Assembly: GCA_025174535.1 (NCBI GenBank)
Contig: JALBUN010000023.1
Location: 2,046,001 to 2,110,000 of the forward strand
Length of the DNA: 64,000 bases
Reading direction: 5' to 3'
Source of the DNA: Cantharellus purpuraceus
Lineage: Eukaryota > Basidiomycota > Agaricomycetes > Cantharellales > Hydnaceae
Positions 31,585-47,750 of this stretch are shown here, in pieces. The position numbers and the translations under genes are program-made. The notes under the pieces are model-generated. The model searched no databases and was not told where the DNA came from. It saw nothing but the letters and a program-made list of their open reading frames with translations. Numbering within the stretch: position 1 is the stretch's first letter; each line of letters begins with the position of its first letter.

Positions 31585-34500
31585 ATGGCCTACAATTACA
31601 ACCGCAATAATCGTGAATGGGATCAAGGAAAAAGTCATGGATATGAAGGTGGTATGAGCAGAGCACGGCCTAGAGAAGACGAGTACAATGATTATAGTGG
31701 TGGCGAGAAAAGACGCAAGTATGATGGCGGGGTGCGTGAGCTTTAGTCACCTTTGTGATCCAGTTTCAGCTGCATATATGTCGTTTAACACAGGACTGGC
31801 GTGACCAGGGCAATGAGGATGAGTCCTCGTGGCCTGGTAATGCGCAGCAAACGGCTCATCATCCAACACTCGAATCCTGGCAAGACGAGCGATACTCTCG
31901 AGGCCCATTCCAGAATCAGGCTCAAAACCCAGCTCAAAATCGTCGTCGCCTCATTCCCAGCGAACCTAGCCCGCATGTCATTTTCCTTGGCCTTGACCCT
32001 GATCACACGGAAGCCGACGTCGGTTTGAAATGCCGCACAGTACAACCGCCGTGCTGATCTTATCTTTCGTTCCTGACAGCTGCATGGATATCTGCTTAGT
32101 ATGGGTTGCGTGCTCGACAATGTGACGATTATCCGAGACCGGGCAACAGGCACTTGACTATTCCCGTATTCCTTTGCTTCACCAGTCCTGACGTTTGGCC
32201 TTGGTATAAATCATTTAAAAGGTACCTCCAAAGGTTTTGGGTTTGCCCAATTCTCTTCCACGGAGCACGCCAAGATTTTCGTGTCTCCACGATTCCCGTT
32301 CATCTCGATCCCTCCACCTGCCAGTCACGGTGCATCCGCTTTGCAGACTTATAACGCGGCCCTGGAAAACGGTGCAGCACAAAGCGGTCGACGTGTTAAA
32401 ATTGACTTTTCGCAGAGCGCTCACCCTCCTGATCGAGGTGGTGGTCGCGGTCGCCACCAAGCTAATGATGGCACTCGAGATATTGGCAATATACAAGCCC
32501 CTGTTGTCTTATTACGCGGCCTGGACTTTTCAAGCTCACCAGAAATAATTGCACAGGGTCTTCGAGCCTCTGCTGGACTTGGCAAGGAAGGCGCGCAAGG
32601 CATGACTCGAGTCATCTTGATCAAGGACAAGTATAGCAACGCTAGTTGGGGTTTTTCATTTGTTGAATTTGTTGATGTCCAGGTATGATGTCCATTGTTT
32701 ATTCAGAGGATTGTCTTACGGCCTACTCTCAGTCGTCGTCGGCATTCTTGGCAGACCTCATGTCACCCCAGCTGCATCCCTCAGGATTTCGTATTGCCGA
32801 ACGTCCTGTCGCAGCATCCTTTGCTCACCCCTACTCCTTCCAACTATTGGCAGAGAACATGCTTCGAGATGAGTCTTGCGTGTCATCTTCTCTCGCCACT
32901 GGGGGTGTAGAGGGAACGTGGGCTAAGTACTGGGATGAGTCTGCAACCGTGGCGGAATTGAAATTCGAGGTAGAAGTACCCGCCCCATCTGCCATCCCGG
33001 AAAAGGACAGTAAGCCCAAAAAGAAGAAAGAGACGGCTAGAGGTTTGTAACACCTTTATCATGGTTCGCGATGTACGTTGTTTACGCACAAACCACAGTT
33101 GTACCTGTGGAAGAGACGGCTCCAGCGGAAGCATCTACTCTGCCCGTGTCTGATAAACCTGTCACACTCAGCTTTAAAGGTGGCATCTCTGCGAACAAAC
33201 CAAACATCGCGATTGCTCGTACGTTTGCCCAGCAGATTTTTTATTATTAATATTGTACCATTTTTTTCCCTCGCTTGTTCAAGGATCCGGTTCAGGACCT
33301 CCTAAGCCAGTCCCGACAAGCGTCCTTGGTTTTACCACAGACAACCCTGACGCCCCTAATACCGAGGAATACGAATCATTGAAAGGGTCCTCCGCAGAAA
33401 ATGAGAAAGGTACGTTCTAAATTGGCTTACTACAGTAAAATGAGACTTATCAGGTTATCGCGTCCATCTAGCTTCAGCTTCCAAGAAAGTTGCACCTTTG
33501 ATCGCTAGCAAGAAGGTACGTTGTACAAGAGACAAAAAATCCATTGAAGAGATAGCATTGCAACATATATAACCTCGAATGCCCGCAGGTTGCCAACAAC
33601 ATCTCCAAGTGGAATAGTGTTCAAGAAGAACTTAATAATAAAGCACCGAGCTCAGCCGCCTCTGCCATCCCAACTCTGGTGATCTATCCTTCTCGGCGTT
33701 GTCTCGACCTTCTTATATGTTATCCATTCTCACGTGTTTCATGCTACCTGCCTAGAATGTTCCCGTTGTTGACGTTCCTCGTACTTCGGCGGTACCGGTC
33801 TCTGCGCCGGCAGCGACAACTCCTGGTTCCAGTGTCACACATGACGAGTTTGAATTCGCGGACACCAAATCCGTCGCTTGTCTCCTTTGCTCGCGACGAT
33901 TCAAGTCGATGGATCAGCTTAAGCGGCACAACAAAGAATCAGATTTACACAAGGCTCGCCATCTCATGCTTTGTACTCGAACCTTGTCGGACAATCTTCT
34001 GACCTTGTTTCTCTTTTATGTCCCATCTTCGTGTATTTCGTGTGTTCCCGGATACCGCCTGCGGACCAACAGAAAAATTTCAAGGATGTGGCTCTGCGAG
34101 AAATTGCTGCGCAGAAGGTGGGTGCATTGGACACGACATCTCAACAGCAACAACCAAAATACAGAGATCGTGCCTCTGAGCGGCGCGTCTTACACAATCA
34201 ACCGGACGTTCCACTCCCTGACCCGAGTGTATCTACCCAGCGGAAGCAGGCCGAAGGACCACCGTTACCGCCACCGCCACCGCCGCCACCTGTCCATCCT
34301 GGCAAAGACGAAAACAACATTGGAAACAAATTACTCAAAAAAATGGGCTGGGCGGAAGGGAGCGGCCTCGGCACTGATGGTGATGGTCGTGTAGACCCAA
34401 TGTACGTGATTGATGATATATTTGTACCCGTGAGGTACTCGCTCACTTGATGTATAGTGCAACGGCAGTTTATGCGCAAGGTGTAGGGTTGGGTGCAAGT

Positions 34501-34593
34501 AAAGGGAAAGATATCGGTAAATATACCGAAGGATATAGTGGATATGTTAGTGCTGTGAGGGATCTGGCCAAAGAACGATACGAGGGACACTAG
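31585..34593 (+). CDS. RBM5/RBM10-like splicing factor (RRM, C2H2 finger, G-patch)
   Basis: Nuclear RNA-binding protein expected in pre-spliceosomal complexes and splice-site choice. It starts MAYNYNRNNREWDQG at 31585. RRM1 spans an intron: HVIFLGLDPDHTEADL (about 31978) to KGFGFAQFSS (about 32231). RRM2: VVLLRGLDFSSSPE (about 32503) to SWGFSFVEF (about 32645). A middle region is rich in Lys/Pro. A C2H2-type finger, CLLCSRRFKSMDQLKRHN, lies near 33885-33940. A polyproline tract is at about 34260, and a G-patch, KLLKKMGWAEGSGLG, at about 34330-34374. The last exon ends KERYEGH at 34593. At least ten exons. The domain order RRM-RRM-C2H2-G-patch is that of RBM5/10. Confidence 0.85.
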
Positions 34594-34701
34594 GACGCAC
34601 ACCTGCACATTAGTGCTGTATGATTATTGGCAAGAACGAATGTGATAATTCACTGAAGACAATTACACAAGCGAGTGACACATGACTAAAAAGTCAGGAG
34701 A

Positions 34702-35756
34702 CTACGTAGCGAGAATGATGCCGACGAAAGCAAGCAAACCTGCGAAGCCGGTGTTCAAAGTGTACGGTACGGAAGCACTGTTCTTTCCAGAGGCTGCCGC
34801 ATGAGCGGCCGTTGAGGAAGCGGATCCTGCGCTGGTGGCAGTAGCAGCGGGGAGAGTTGAGGAGACAACAGGGGACGTCGCAGAGATGCTTGCTGATGAG
34901 GTGCCTTGTTGTACGTCAAAGTACGTAGCCTTTAAATCCATAACTTTTAAGGAACAAGATGTGGTATCGACACTATGCAACATACCGCAACGAGTGGTCC
35001 CAACTTGCTGTCCGCAACGTACTGGTTTAGATTCATGGTTCCGACTGGTTGATTTGGCTGGGAAAGATCGCCTGGAGGAGAGAACGTGAAGGGCTGGAGG
35101 TAAAGGATGACGACGTAGCTAGGAAGGGATCCTGAGTCCAGGGTCTGGTGATGAGACCATTAATACATACCGGTGAGGGCCACTTCCTTGCGGAGGTAGA
35201 GGGCTCGCATAGTCGGTAATATTGACTGCATGGCCGAAAGTTACATTGTTGCCTGGTTCGCGGAATGTGATATATGAGGTGCTCGATGGAGCGTTCTACG
35301 TTTGTAAAAAGGTCACTGACCTGTTATAGTAACGTTGTTGGCAAGCCAGTGTCTCGTCTGGCCCTTGGACTCGTCAGCGCCTACGATATCTGCATCGACC
35401 ATAACCAACGTGTAGTTCCCGGAAAGTGAGACAGACGAGTTGGCAGGGGTGACAGAAACCGTAGGGAAAGGCTTGACCTCTGAAACACGCGAACAATGAG
35501 CAGCGTAGGAAGCATGAAGCAATCATGTGGTCTGACGGTCAACTGTAAGGTTCTGTCCAGGCTGTACTTGTCCCACTCCGTTGAAGCTAATGGTTAGGAG
35601 GGCAGACGGAGAAAACTGCTTGAGGAGGGAGGGTACGATCCCAGCGCTGCCGAAGTGCGCTTCTATAGCTTCGACGCCAAGTTGCGTGTTATTCGTAGTG
35701 GTTTGAGCATGAGAAAGGAGGGCAAAGATGAGCGTAGACACGATTGATACGAGCAT
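34702..35756 (-). CDS. Secreted phosphatidylethanolamine-binding protein-like (PEBP) with Ser/Thr/Ala-rich tail
   Basis: Signal peptide MLVSIVSTLIFALLSHA at 35756, then a PEBP fold: LLTISFNGVGQVQPG, VSVTPANSSVSLSGNYTLVMVDAD (D-x-D instead of DPDAP), GQTRHWLANNV (the conserved HW region) and GPHRYVVILY near 35085 (G-x-H-R signature). The C-terminal part (34702-34983) is a Ser/Ala-rich spacer and a final hydrophobic segment LNTGFAGLLAFVGIILAT, a pattern suited to a GPI anchor. Several N-glycosylation sequons (NNT, NLT, NYT) fit secretion. At least four exons. Known relatives act as carboxypeptidase Y inhibitors or lipid binders; the ligand here is unknown. Confidence 0.8.
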
Positions 35757-36041
35757 TATGGACTAAAGGGGCTTTAAGGTGGTGGTAGTTAAAAGAGAGC
35801 GGTTGAATATATGCAGGTGGATGACATAAGCTTCAGTGATGTGTGTATGTGCTTCAGAGCCCGTCATAACTGGGTTGTACATAAAGATTGCCTCGAATTC
35901 AAGCTTAAGCCTCACCATTATATAGAAAAACAGGAATCATGTATCATTTCATGAAGAGCACACGTAAACAGAGTCAACTATTTAAGCTATAGGACAGAGA
36001 CTGCATGGTGACCGGGGTGCGACTTAGACGGACACAGTCCT
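35757..36041. other. Intergenic region
   Basis: Short region between two minus-strand genes; no gene seen. Confidence 0.4.
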
Positions 36042-39000
36042 CTAGTGGCTTGGCATCGGCTTGCGGCCTAAAATCTCTTGGATGTCATGAATCATGCGAG
36101 ACGTGTCGCTGAATTGCGAGGGCATGCCCGGGAGTATGAGGCGCTGCCTCGCAGACGTAAGCGTCTGTTGGATGTTTGGCAACAAACGGGCGATGTAGGG
36201 AGAGATGAGATCGTCCTGCAAAAAAAAGAATGTGAGTTTTGTTCGTAAATAGTTAATGTACGACTGACACTTGGGTTGAGGGAACTCGAAGTTCGCTGCA
36301 GCCACCACAAGGACGATTTGTATGCTTCATCCCCGGGAGTTGAGTCATTGACTATGCTAGCCAGCTGTGACAGAAGAGACGGTCAATGAACGTCACGGCA
36401 ATTGCAGAAACCAAACCCACTCGATGTATAAGGGTCAGGACTACAGCCTGAGAAAGCGGACCTTTGCCGCTTGAGGGAAGAATAACCTCAGGATTAGAGC
36501 GAGCGAGCAGCTCCCGAAGCTGCCGCAAATCTTGATTACCCAAAACAGACATAAACACCTCCTCCCAGTCTTCACTCTTAGAGGAACTAGGAGATATGCC
36601 GACGCTCTGCGTCGACGAAGCTGGAGGAGCTTGAGATGGCAACGAAGGTGCTGGGTACCAGTTCTGCGCCTGAGCGGGGGGAGGAGGCGGGCCATAGGTA
36701 CCCTGAGGGGCGTACGATTGCATTTGAGGACTTAGAGAATGATTTGATTGTCGGAGATGCGACGGCAGCTGAGCGTGGCCGTGAGACGCTGCACCACCAG
36801 CAGTCGGCGACGCAGGTGCGCGAGTTTGATGGACGTGCGGAAGCGGCGCGCCCACTGGCATGTTCAGGCTGAGAATCTTCACTTGATCGGAGAGGGCACG
36901 GATAGAGTGCTCCATGTCGCGGATGAGCGTCTGGCGTCCCATGCTGCAAGTCAGAAAAGCTTAGTCGTATTGCCGCATGTAAAATGACTCACTTCTTGGC
37001 CACGGAGAGCTTCACTCTGCCATGTAATGACTTCTTTCTTCAGGTTGAGAATTTCCGCGTGAATTTCCCTTGAGAGCTCCTGGTGCATGTTCGAAGAAAT
37101 CTGGGTGTACGTCGGGATGAGAGTGTTCGTGATGGCATCCTTAACATGCTTTTCAATCACGGGTGTCACTGCAGATGAGAACGTTCGGGCAACATGACTG
37201 GAAACATCAGGGCGAAGAAGAAGACGTTCGATTTCAATGGGGAGGGTCTAATATTGATTGATCTCCTGTCAGCACGATACAGATCGATTACAGCTCTCAC
37301 TCACTTGTTGCATTGAATCTGTCAAGCCCTTTGCGATCTGCCCATTCATTGCCAGCTTAACCTCGTCCTTAGTAATCCTTTCTAGGGCGGGCAGTACAGA
37401 CTGTTGAACCTCGTTTTTGACAGCGCTTTCAACAACACGTGTCGTGTTTTTGGTAAGTTCCGTAGAAATCAGCTTCAGGATTGTCTGCTGACGGTCGAAC
37501 TCGTTTCTTTGCTCAGCCTGACGGATCTCTTCTAGTCGATGATCTGTATATATCATCGTCAGAGTACAGGCCACGCGTGAGACACCTGTTTGACATACGT
37601 TGCTTGTCGAGCTCTTTGGCTATCAATCGACCGATGCGGGTATGGAGGTTTTCTTCCACCTTGGTTTTCATATTTTTCAGTGATTCGTGTGATCATGAAG
37701 ACAAACGCAATATACCTTGCGAATTTCTTTTGTCAAAGACGCTGCAACGGGCGAGTCACTAAGAGGGCCAGGATCCGCCGCCTTCGATTTCTCCAGCTCC
37801 TTACCCTTGTCTTTCTCCTTGTCTTTTGACAAGTCGCGTTCGGTGTCTTTAAACGCTGGAGCACCTTTGGCCTTGCCGTACTTGACCCGTCCTTCTGAAG
37901 TGCGACCATTGTCGTCTTTCGCGACCTCCAAGTCGACCTCGTCCGATGGAGGCGTCCGCTGGCTTGTACCTCCTACTTGTTGCTGCAAGCCCGAGGACGC
38001 GGGCACAGGTACCGGCTGATGTGGCCTGGGCATGCTAGTTGGAGAGAGAACCTGCTGGGGTGCGGGAAGAACGGGATGCGTGCCGTTGTACCACGGCAGT
38101 TTGTCCTGCGCATCGTTCAGTGCCGTGTCGAACCACTCTTTCCGGATCAACACCTGGTCTACACCCGTGGAATGGACAACGAAGGCGACTAACGCAAGAT
38201 CACCAGGAGGCAGTTTAGCGGCAACACATGCAGCGTGCGCTTCTTCACCACTAGGGTCGGTGTCTGGGGTCAATATGACAAAGTGAATCGATGCTTTGGG
38301 ACCGGTGAATTCGACGATTTGTTCAAAATAACCACCGTGAATAACTTCCTCGCCAGAGGGCCCTGAAGCTGTCGTTTCGAAGGACACACGAACGGCGATA
38401 AGGCTCTCTCTCCGGCTGTTTGCGACCCAAAGTGTTTGAATGCGGCTGTCATACGCAACATGGCCGAACATCTCTGGATCTTCATGGTGACCATTCACGA
38501 ATTTCACTGTAGAGAGAACACTCTGGCCCATGACGGAAAGCAACTGGAAGATTGTCCCTTTCTTGCGACCAATGATGATGCCACCATTCAGGAAGTCAAT
38601 AGATGATGGCGTTCCTTCCCCCACAACCTTATGATGCCAAAACGGAAGTTTGTCACGGATATTCCACAAGGTAAGAGTGGAATCTTCGGAGATAGTGGCA
38701 ATGGCATAGTGCGGCACATCAAACGCAAATCCGATGATGGGCTGGAGGACAGAAAGGCACTCTTATTAATCATACGTCTGAAAAGGAGAAAAAGATCCTA
38801 CTGAAGGAACCTGGAAGGCTTGTCCGATTTGGTGAAGCTGCATTTGAGTGATAGGCTCGCTATGGAACACCTTAGCGGCCTCATTGACGTTTATCAAGTG
38901 GATCCGAGTCTCGCTTGCAACGGCGAGGGTGTCCGGCTGCTTAGGATGCCACTTGACGGATTTGAGGCCGAATTGGTGTCCTTGGGCAGGGGCGACACAT

Positions 39001-40772
39001 ACGAGGAGCTGTCCACTAAGAAACGCAAGACCTTTAGCTCCAGAAAATCGCCAAATTTATTAACTTACGGGACATCGTCTTCGATATTCTCGGGGAGCTC
39101 CCAGACGATGAAGCCTCCATCCGAGGTAACTCCAGCTAGTCGGTTACCAGACACAGCCATGTCGATCACAGACGACGTCGGGGGGAACGCGCTCGGTAGT
39201 TGCAGGAGCGTGCGGTCGCCACTGGAACGGCTGATAATCCGTACACGGCCTGCACATCAAGTTGAGGTAAGGAGGTCAAGAACGGTCTACAAACGTTACC
39301 TTTGGTCATTGCATACGCAATCCACGATGTAGCCCCAATCGTTGAACCTGGAAGGAAAATAGGCTCGATTTTGACGAGTGCAATAGCCGTAGCCTTGATA
39401 GAGTTTGGTGGCGCCAACGTTGATTCCAGCGGCTGAGAGACATCGAAGATGATCGTTTGTGGTTGTGGACTGTTAGACGCAAGACACGTTAACGTTTGTC
39501 GAGACCCCGAAGTCATAAAAGTACTCACGACGAGGGTGTTAATTTCTTGGGACCCTGGCCTTGTCCACGCTTTGAGCGTGGCGTTGGAGATCCATCTCTC
39601 GGGCGGTCGCGGATGTTTCCAGTGGGTTGTTGACTTTGGGGAATCCCAAGATTTGACGAGGAAGCTGCAATTGCTTCTTGAACTGCTCCGCGTTGTCGAG
39701 TCTTCGGTGATCCACGAGGAGACTCGGTACGTGGTCCAGACGGCTTAGGCAACAATTGACGAGGCTCCACAGGCGGATGATAAGAATCCTGTGGTGCGTA
39801 TTGTTCTTGAGGCACGGCATGCTGTTGCGGTGGCGACACGAGAGGCTGTGGAGGGTTCGGAAAATCGGAAAGGAGATTTTCAACAGACTGCCTTTTGGCG
39901 TCGCGATTGCGCCTTTCTTCAGCCGAGATGGAGGACTCGTCATTAGAAGAAGAAGGTTGAGGCGGGTTGATAGGCGGAACAGGCTTCTTCTTCGAAGGCG
40001 TCGGACCTGATGGTGGAACAGTAGCAGCTAGGGCGTCGAAAGGTGACACGAAATCGAACATGGATTTGCGTGTGGGTGATGGCGGGCCTTGTTGTTGGTG
40101 CGGTTGCGTCCATTGCTGCTGAGATGATCGCGAGTCGGATGCTTGTGTTGAACCTGCATAAGCAGATCGCTCGATTTCAGTGGATGTGGGAGGCTGCTGG
40201 GAGTAAGAAACGTGAGAAGAAAAACTAGGGCGGATCTCTGCCTGGCCACTTCTAGTTCAAAATCAGCGTCAGTTATGCCAAAGCTGCCGAGACACTAACC
40301 CAGCCATGAGCTGCTCCAGCAGCTGTTTTCCTTGAGCTTCGCTGACACTGCCTTGGGGTGAAGGATTTGCTCTGTGCATCTGGTCGGACTGGGCCTGAGG
40401 AGCTTGTGAATGATAACCACTTGGGTTCATCAGATTATGAAGAAGGGCGTTCTGCTTGTCGGTGTGGGACTCGGAAGGGTTCGTTTGTGTCGTAACTGAC
40501 GTGTCTGATTGCTGGGTCTGGGAGGTCGACTGGGAGGAGGGTTGGGTGGCGGAAGAGGGCGGTGGAGCGTTGCTGCTGAGACCGCGAAGAAGAGCGTCAA
40601 TGTCGTGGACTGGACTTGGTTGAGGCTGATGATGGGACACCTCCTGCGTTTCTGAACGAGGCTGGGGGGGAGGAGGGAGCTGAGGGCTCTTCTCAGGACT
40701 GTGAGTGGGGACGATCTTTGGTGGCGGCGTCGCACCGCGAGAGAAGAGATTGAGGGAAGCTCTAGGATCCAT
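36042..40772 (-). CDS. EDC4: EDC4/Ge-1-like mRNA decapping scaffold (Pdc1-like)
   Basis: Large P-body scaffold predicted to bridge the Dcp2 decapping enzyme and its activators in the cytoplasm. It starts MDPRASLNLFSRGATPPP at 40772. The N-terminal third (40772-39540) is a Pro/Gln/Ser-rich disordered region with short helical motifs such as DIDALLRGLSS and NALLHNLMNPSGYH. A WD40 propeller follows (about 39500-38150): TIIFDVSQPL, HFVILTPDTD and ISEDSTLTLWNIRDKLPFW are recognisable blades. Next comes a Lys/Glu-rich linker (KDKEKDKGKELEKSK) and long coiled coils (37770-36950). The C-terminal helical domain (36942-36042) ends DIQEILGRKPMPSH. The order WD40, Ser-rich linker, coiled coil, C-terminal helices matches EDC4. 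About ten exons. Confidence 0.75.
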
Positions 40773-42640
40773 CGAGAGAGAACGGAAACTCGACGCTTAA
40801 GAAAGTTGCGGAGAACAAGAAAGTAGGCTTAAGCTTGCACCACGGCTCCTGTTTTGCGAGCAAGACACGCACCACGCACTATACACGAGGCAGATTTGAC
40901 TCCGCGTTGACGTACTATAACTAACGATACTCTTTGTCTTCTACCCTGTTTCTCTCCCTCCATCATCCTCCCCCCACTTCGCCTATCTTCACCCATGGGC
41001 AATCGGTGCCTGCAGTTGTGGCGGAGCTCTCTGTTTTTTTTTTTTGTACAGCTCAGATTTCCATCAAGCACGAGGCGTGACCCAAGGATTGCAGGCGACG
41101 CTAAAGTTCACATGGCTGATCCACGACAAACGCTAATCAACACAATAATACCCGACAATGCCCACGCACTGGACAAGTTGGTCAGTGGCGCACCAACAGC
41201 CGACAGAGGTCTAGAGCACGCGAATTGTACCTATTGTTGGATTTGCATGTATTCTGGTTGAAAACGGCACCACTAACAGGGTCGACAATTATTATAACAG
41301 CTGCAGCGATGACCGATGACTTGCTGGCACGAAGCCACCAATCTTCAGGGTCGTCAGGGGCGGCTTCCTCGTCCTTTCGTCGAGGCATACAATTGTGGGG
41401 CTGAGACCTCGATACAAGCACAAAACATCAACCGCAGCAGTCACCCGGGCGCTGCCGATTTTGAAGATGTCAAGGAAATAGTGAACAGAGAACACAGAAT
41501 GGGAGACGATGCTGATTCACTGCAGTGTCTGAGTGCCTGGTCCATAGCAAATCGAAGCGTGGAGCGCGAGGTAGCTATCTAGTAGAGATACCACTTCGAA
41601 GGCGGTGCCAGATCCAAGGCGCGGCTAGACAGATTTTGGCACCTGTAGGGATTATCTCTGAAGATAGTGACAATGTCGACATATTTGATAGAACCTGTCG
41701 ATGACACTCAAGAGTCCAGAGCAAACAGTGATCCGAGGTATTGCAAGCCATGTATATAAACAAGGAAGCCTGTGAAACGAGGCTTCAATACAGGAAGCGG
41801 TAAACCAGAGCAGCATGTGCCAGGTTCAAGCATGGATAACAGCAACCGCATCCGAAATAAGTGGCAGCCACGTGACCGTCAAGACGCGTCGCGTTCGCAT
41901 CGTGACTCGTACCAGGTAAGCAGACATTCGTTTTACCCGCAGCTTGCAAGGAGCCTCCAAACGTGTTAGCCACGCCTCCAGTACGTTCTCTAGTCTGATG
42001 ATTTGAAAGGTCTCGTACGTGACTGGCAGTAACGGTGAGGGCCGCTCCAACTGGCGGTGTGAAAAATCTTATGTACACATTTAGGCCTGACAAGTTCCAT
42101 CCCATCGTCATGTCTGGACTGTCACGTTCCCAGGCACAATCGCACTTCATAAACCAGCATCTATCAACAAAGAGTCTATCAAGCTGCTCATTCGCAAACG
42201 ACCTTTCCAGAGACTTGTTCGCAAAATTACAGGACTTACAGCAACGTGTTCCTTTCTGACCTTAACATGATCCATCACAGACTGACATGCGGTTCCAATC
42301 CGCCACTCTCATGACTTTGCGGGAAGCATACGAGGCGTATCTTATCTCTATTAGAAGACACCAACCTCATCGCAATCCTTATCAGGCGTGTACATGTTAC
42401 TTTCTGTATGTGTGCACCAACAGATCCTCCGCTAGGTCACCATACAACTGAAAGAACCTTGCATTAGCAAGATGACTTGGAAGCGAACGCTCATAAACTC
42501 ACGTGGTACCTCATGTGCGTTTGTATCTGTATGCGTTCCTGTAGTGGTATGCAATGGAATGACATTCATTATACATCTGAGTAAGGACACCTGAGTCTAA
42601 TGACGCGGCCACACATCCCAGTCCACCCACTGGTAAGACC
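40773..42640. other. 1.87-kb region without a recognisable gene
   Basis: A T11 run lies at 41035-41045. Open frames up to about 121 codons occur on both strands, but none shows a family motif, consistent splice signals or low-complexity bias. A spacer, long UTRs or a decayed insertion are all possible. Confidence 0.4.
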
Positions 42641-43367
42641 TCAAATATCAGTTTCTTTGCAGAAGTGCTTGTGACGAGACTTCCAGTCGTGTTTCTGTAA
42701 ACCGTAAGTATGTCGGTATCAAGTATATATCGATATCGACTGCATTCTAGAAGACTCACCTGGCAAGATACTGAGCAGTAGTAAATGCACTGAGTAAAAG
42801 ATGAAATTCAGATTTCAGCAGCATGAGCTACACCTTACATGACATCGGGCACATTACTTCATTTGAGAAGAGGAAAATGGCTGCCCAGGACACTAAAAAA
42901 GGACGCCCAGCAATGAGAAGCCAAGCTCGAAAATGAAACTCCAAACTCACATGGTAGTTGCCACAAGAGATCTTGTTAGGTCTTCCATAGTCACGGGTCT
43001 TTTTAGCTTCGGAAAACTTGCCTTTGGCCTCCAAGACCTGGGCAAGATTTTCACGAGACACTGCTGCATCGAAGGCGCTCCCTGATGCGTTGCGTATGGC
43101 AACTGCTCGACGTAGATTTTCCTCGGCCTCCTCATACTTGCCCTGAAGCGCTTACACTTCACCCAACGCATTGCGCGAAAGAGCAGCTTGTATTGAATTA
43201 ACCCCGTGAGTTTGTTCTTTGAACTCTAATGCCTCTTTGTGCAAACGCTCTGCACCAGCATGGTCTCCACTGCCGGAGAGCTCGAGCTCTTCGTTGTTGA
43301 GGCAAACAGCCTCCAAGAAATCCACAGCAGCTCCGGGAGAAGGATTTGTGTTCAAATGTGTTTCCAT
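42641..43367 (-). pseudogene. TPR plus MYND-finger gene, disrupted by two in-frame stops
   Basis: From METHLNTNPSPG (43367) the minus strand encodes tetratricopeptide-type helices (GAERLHKEALEFKEQ, YEEAEENLRRAVAIRN, ENLAQVLEAKGKFSEA), then a MYND zinc finger split by introns: ISCGNYHCPG, CARCHC, IYYCSVSCQ and KHDWKSRHKHFC, ending at 42641. Cys and His spacing fits MYND (final Cys pair, H..C end). TAA 43152-43154 interrupts the TPR region after ALGEV, where a Tyr is usual, and TAA 42854-42856 precedes CARC. No plausible intron removes either. An open frame extends upstream to 43529 but would overlap CDC5 exon 1, so I do not use it. Such TPR-MYND proteins are multicopy in mushrooms; this looks like a decayed paralog. 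Confidence 0.65.
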
Positions 43368-43512
43368 GTTATCTGAAGGCTGAGTACTGAGGATTAGTTG
43401 ACTGAGAGCGTGCCCTGGGCTCCTTTCCCCGTGGACCCACCCACCCCGTGGCGGAGATTTCAAAGTCAGCCGGAGTGTTTCCTTGAGCCGACCAGCTTCA
43501 TCGAGAAAGACG

Positions 43513-46429
<2,917 letters not shown>

Positions 46430-46526
46430 ATGCATGTACGCTATGTAACTAAAATGGATATCAATATTGTACTAAGGCAAAGGCATCATCAAGCTGCATA
46501 ATGTCTTAAACTGAGGATGAAATAGG

Positions 46527-47639
46527 TCAATCGTATATTCTGATGCCTCCTTTTCCCCAGTTCTCCATGACTTTCCGACCGTCTCCAGTAGGCTGAGAAA
46601 ATGCGACCTGACCTTTAGTGGGGTCAAGCTCACAACCATGTATAAACGTCTTGGCGGCGGCCGACAGAAGTAGCTTGGCGATTCCCAGACGACGATGCTT
46701 GGATGGAACGAAAAGGCGTGGAATACCTAACGGAGTGGGATGAAGCTGGGGGCTAATTCGCGTTTGTCAACGAAATCATTCAATTGACCCCAGGAAGCAA
46801 GCACACCTGCAGTATAACCCCTCGTCCATGGCAATGAGCTTGTTATGATCGGCTGCAGCAGGTGCGGAAACGATGTTCATGGCGGAAGTGATCTGTTGGG
46901 CAATGACGCAACCTGCTATATGCTCCCGCCCAGAGGGAGATGGAACTAGAAATAGATAGGCTTTGGAAAACTTCAGCGCCTTGGAAGGGAGTTCTGAAGC
47001 TGATAATGCATGGTTGATGGTCTCCAATAGACTCGCGAGCTAGGCAAGAGTGGTGAGTAGCGTCTAAAGAGAAAGTCAAATAGATACCTTGGCGCCAATC
47101 TTTCCACCCACATGCGCAGGCACAGAGATGATTCGACCATGAATAGGATCCGCATGCCATTTAACCCTCACATAGTCTTCGATGACGCGTACTCCAGCCT
47201 TGTGAGCCTCCTTTTCTTCCTCCTTACCCCACTCAAGCCCACGCTGTACGCGCGCACAGTGACGCTTATGGAGTGCTTCGTCATCGACAGCCCCTCGGAT
47301 ATATGACAAGGAACAGGAAGGACACGTGCGGAATGTCGAATCAACAATGAAATGCAATTGCGTGAGCGGCTTTGCGGTGGGTTTCTTTGCAGCATTGGAC
47401 TTTCGATACGTGGACAAGGACTTTTTGCTTTTGGGTTTGTATTTGAGTGATGGAACCGAACCAGAGGTGTTGAGGCGTTTGGAGGGGGGAGTATTTATCG
47501 ACACACAGTCAAGTAACACGCGTTTACGTTTGCCACTCGCGTCCACTGGAGGGCTGCTAGGAGACAAGGTCTGAGGAGAGGGTGGATGTTGGCGAGGGCG
47601 TGAAGCGTATGTGCGCTGGACGGTCGAATGCGAGTACAT
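46527..47639 (-). CDS. ECO1: Sister-chromatid cohesion acetyltransferase ECO1
   Basis: Acetylates the cohesin subunit Smc3 during S phase to establish cohesion; nuclear. It starts MYSHSTVQRTYASRPRQ at 47639; an in-frame ATG at 47723 would lie in the upstream CACGTG region and is less likely. A basic, Pro/Ser-rich N-terminus is followed by a C2H2-type finger, CPSCSLSYIRGAVDDEALHKRHC-like in spacing (CX2C, HX3H/C), at about 47245-47325. The GNAT domain follows: ISVPAHVG, IAGCVIAQQI near 46910, SKHRRLGIAKLLLSAA near 46680 (acetyl-CoA binding Q/R-x-x-G-x-A) and AFSQPTGDGRKVMENWGKGG near 46560, a hallmark of ECO1. Three to four exons. Convergent with CDC5, stop codons 98 bp apart. Confidence 0.92.
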
Positions 47640-47750
47640 GGTGGTTCGTGTCAAAGCTGCAATATTCGACGCGTCTGACGCGTCTTTTTGTTTGTAGTTA
47701 TTCGTATTGTCACGTGATGTCACATCACGGTTCGTGATCGGTGATCACTT

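Noticed and set aside
41785..42150. 121-aa open frame in the gene-free region
   Set aside because: No motif, splice structure or composition that supports coding.
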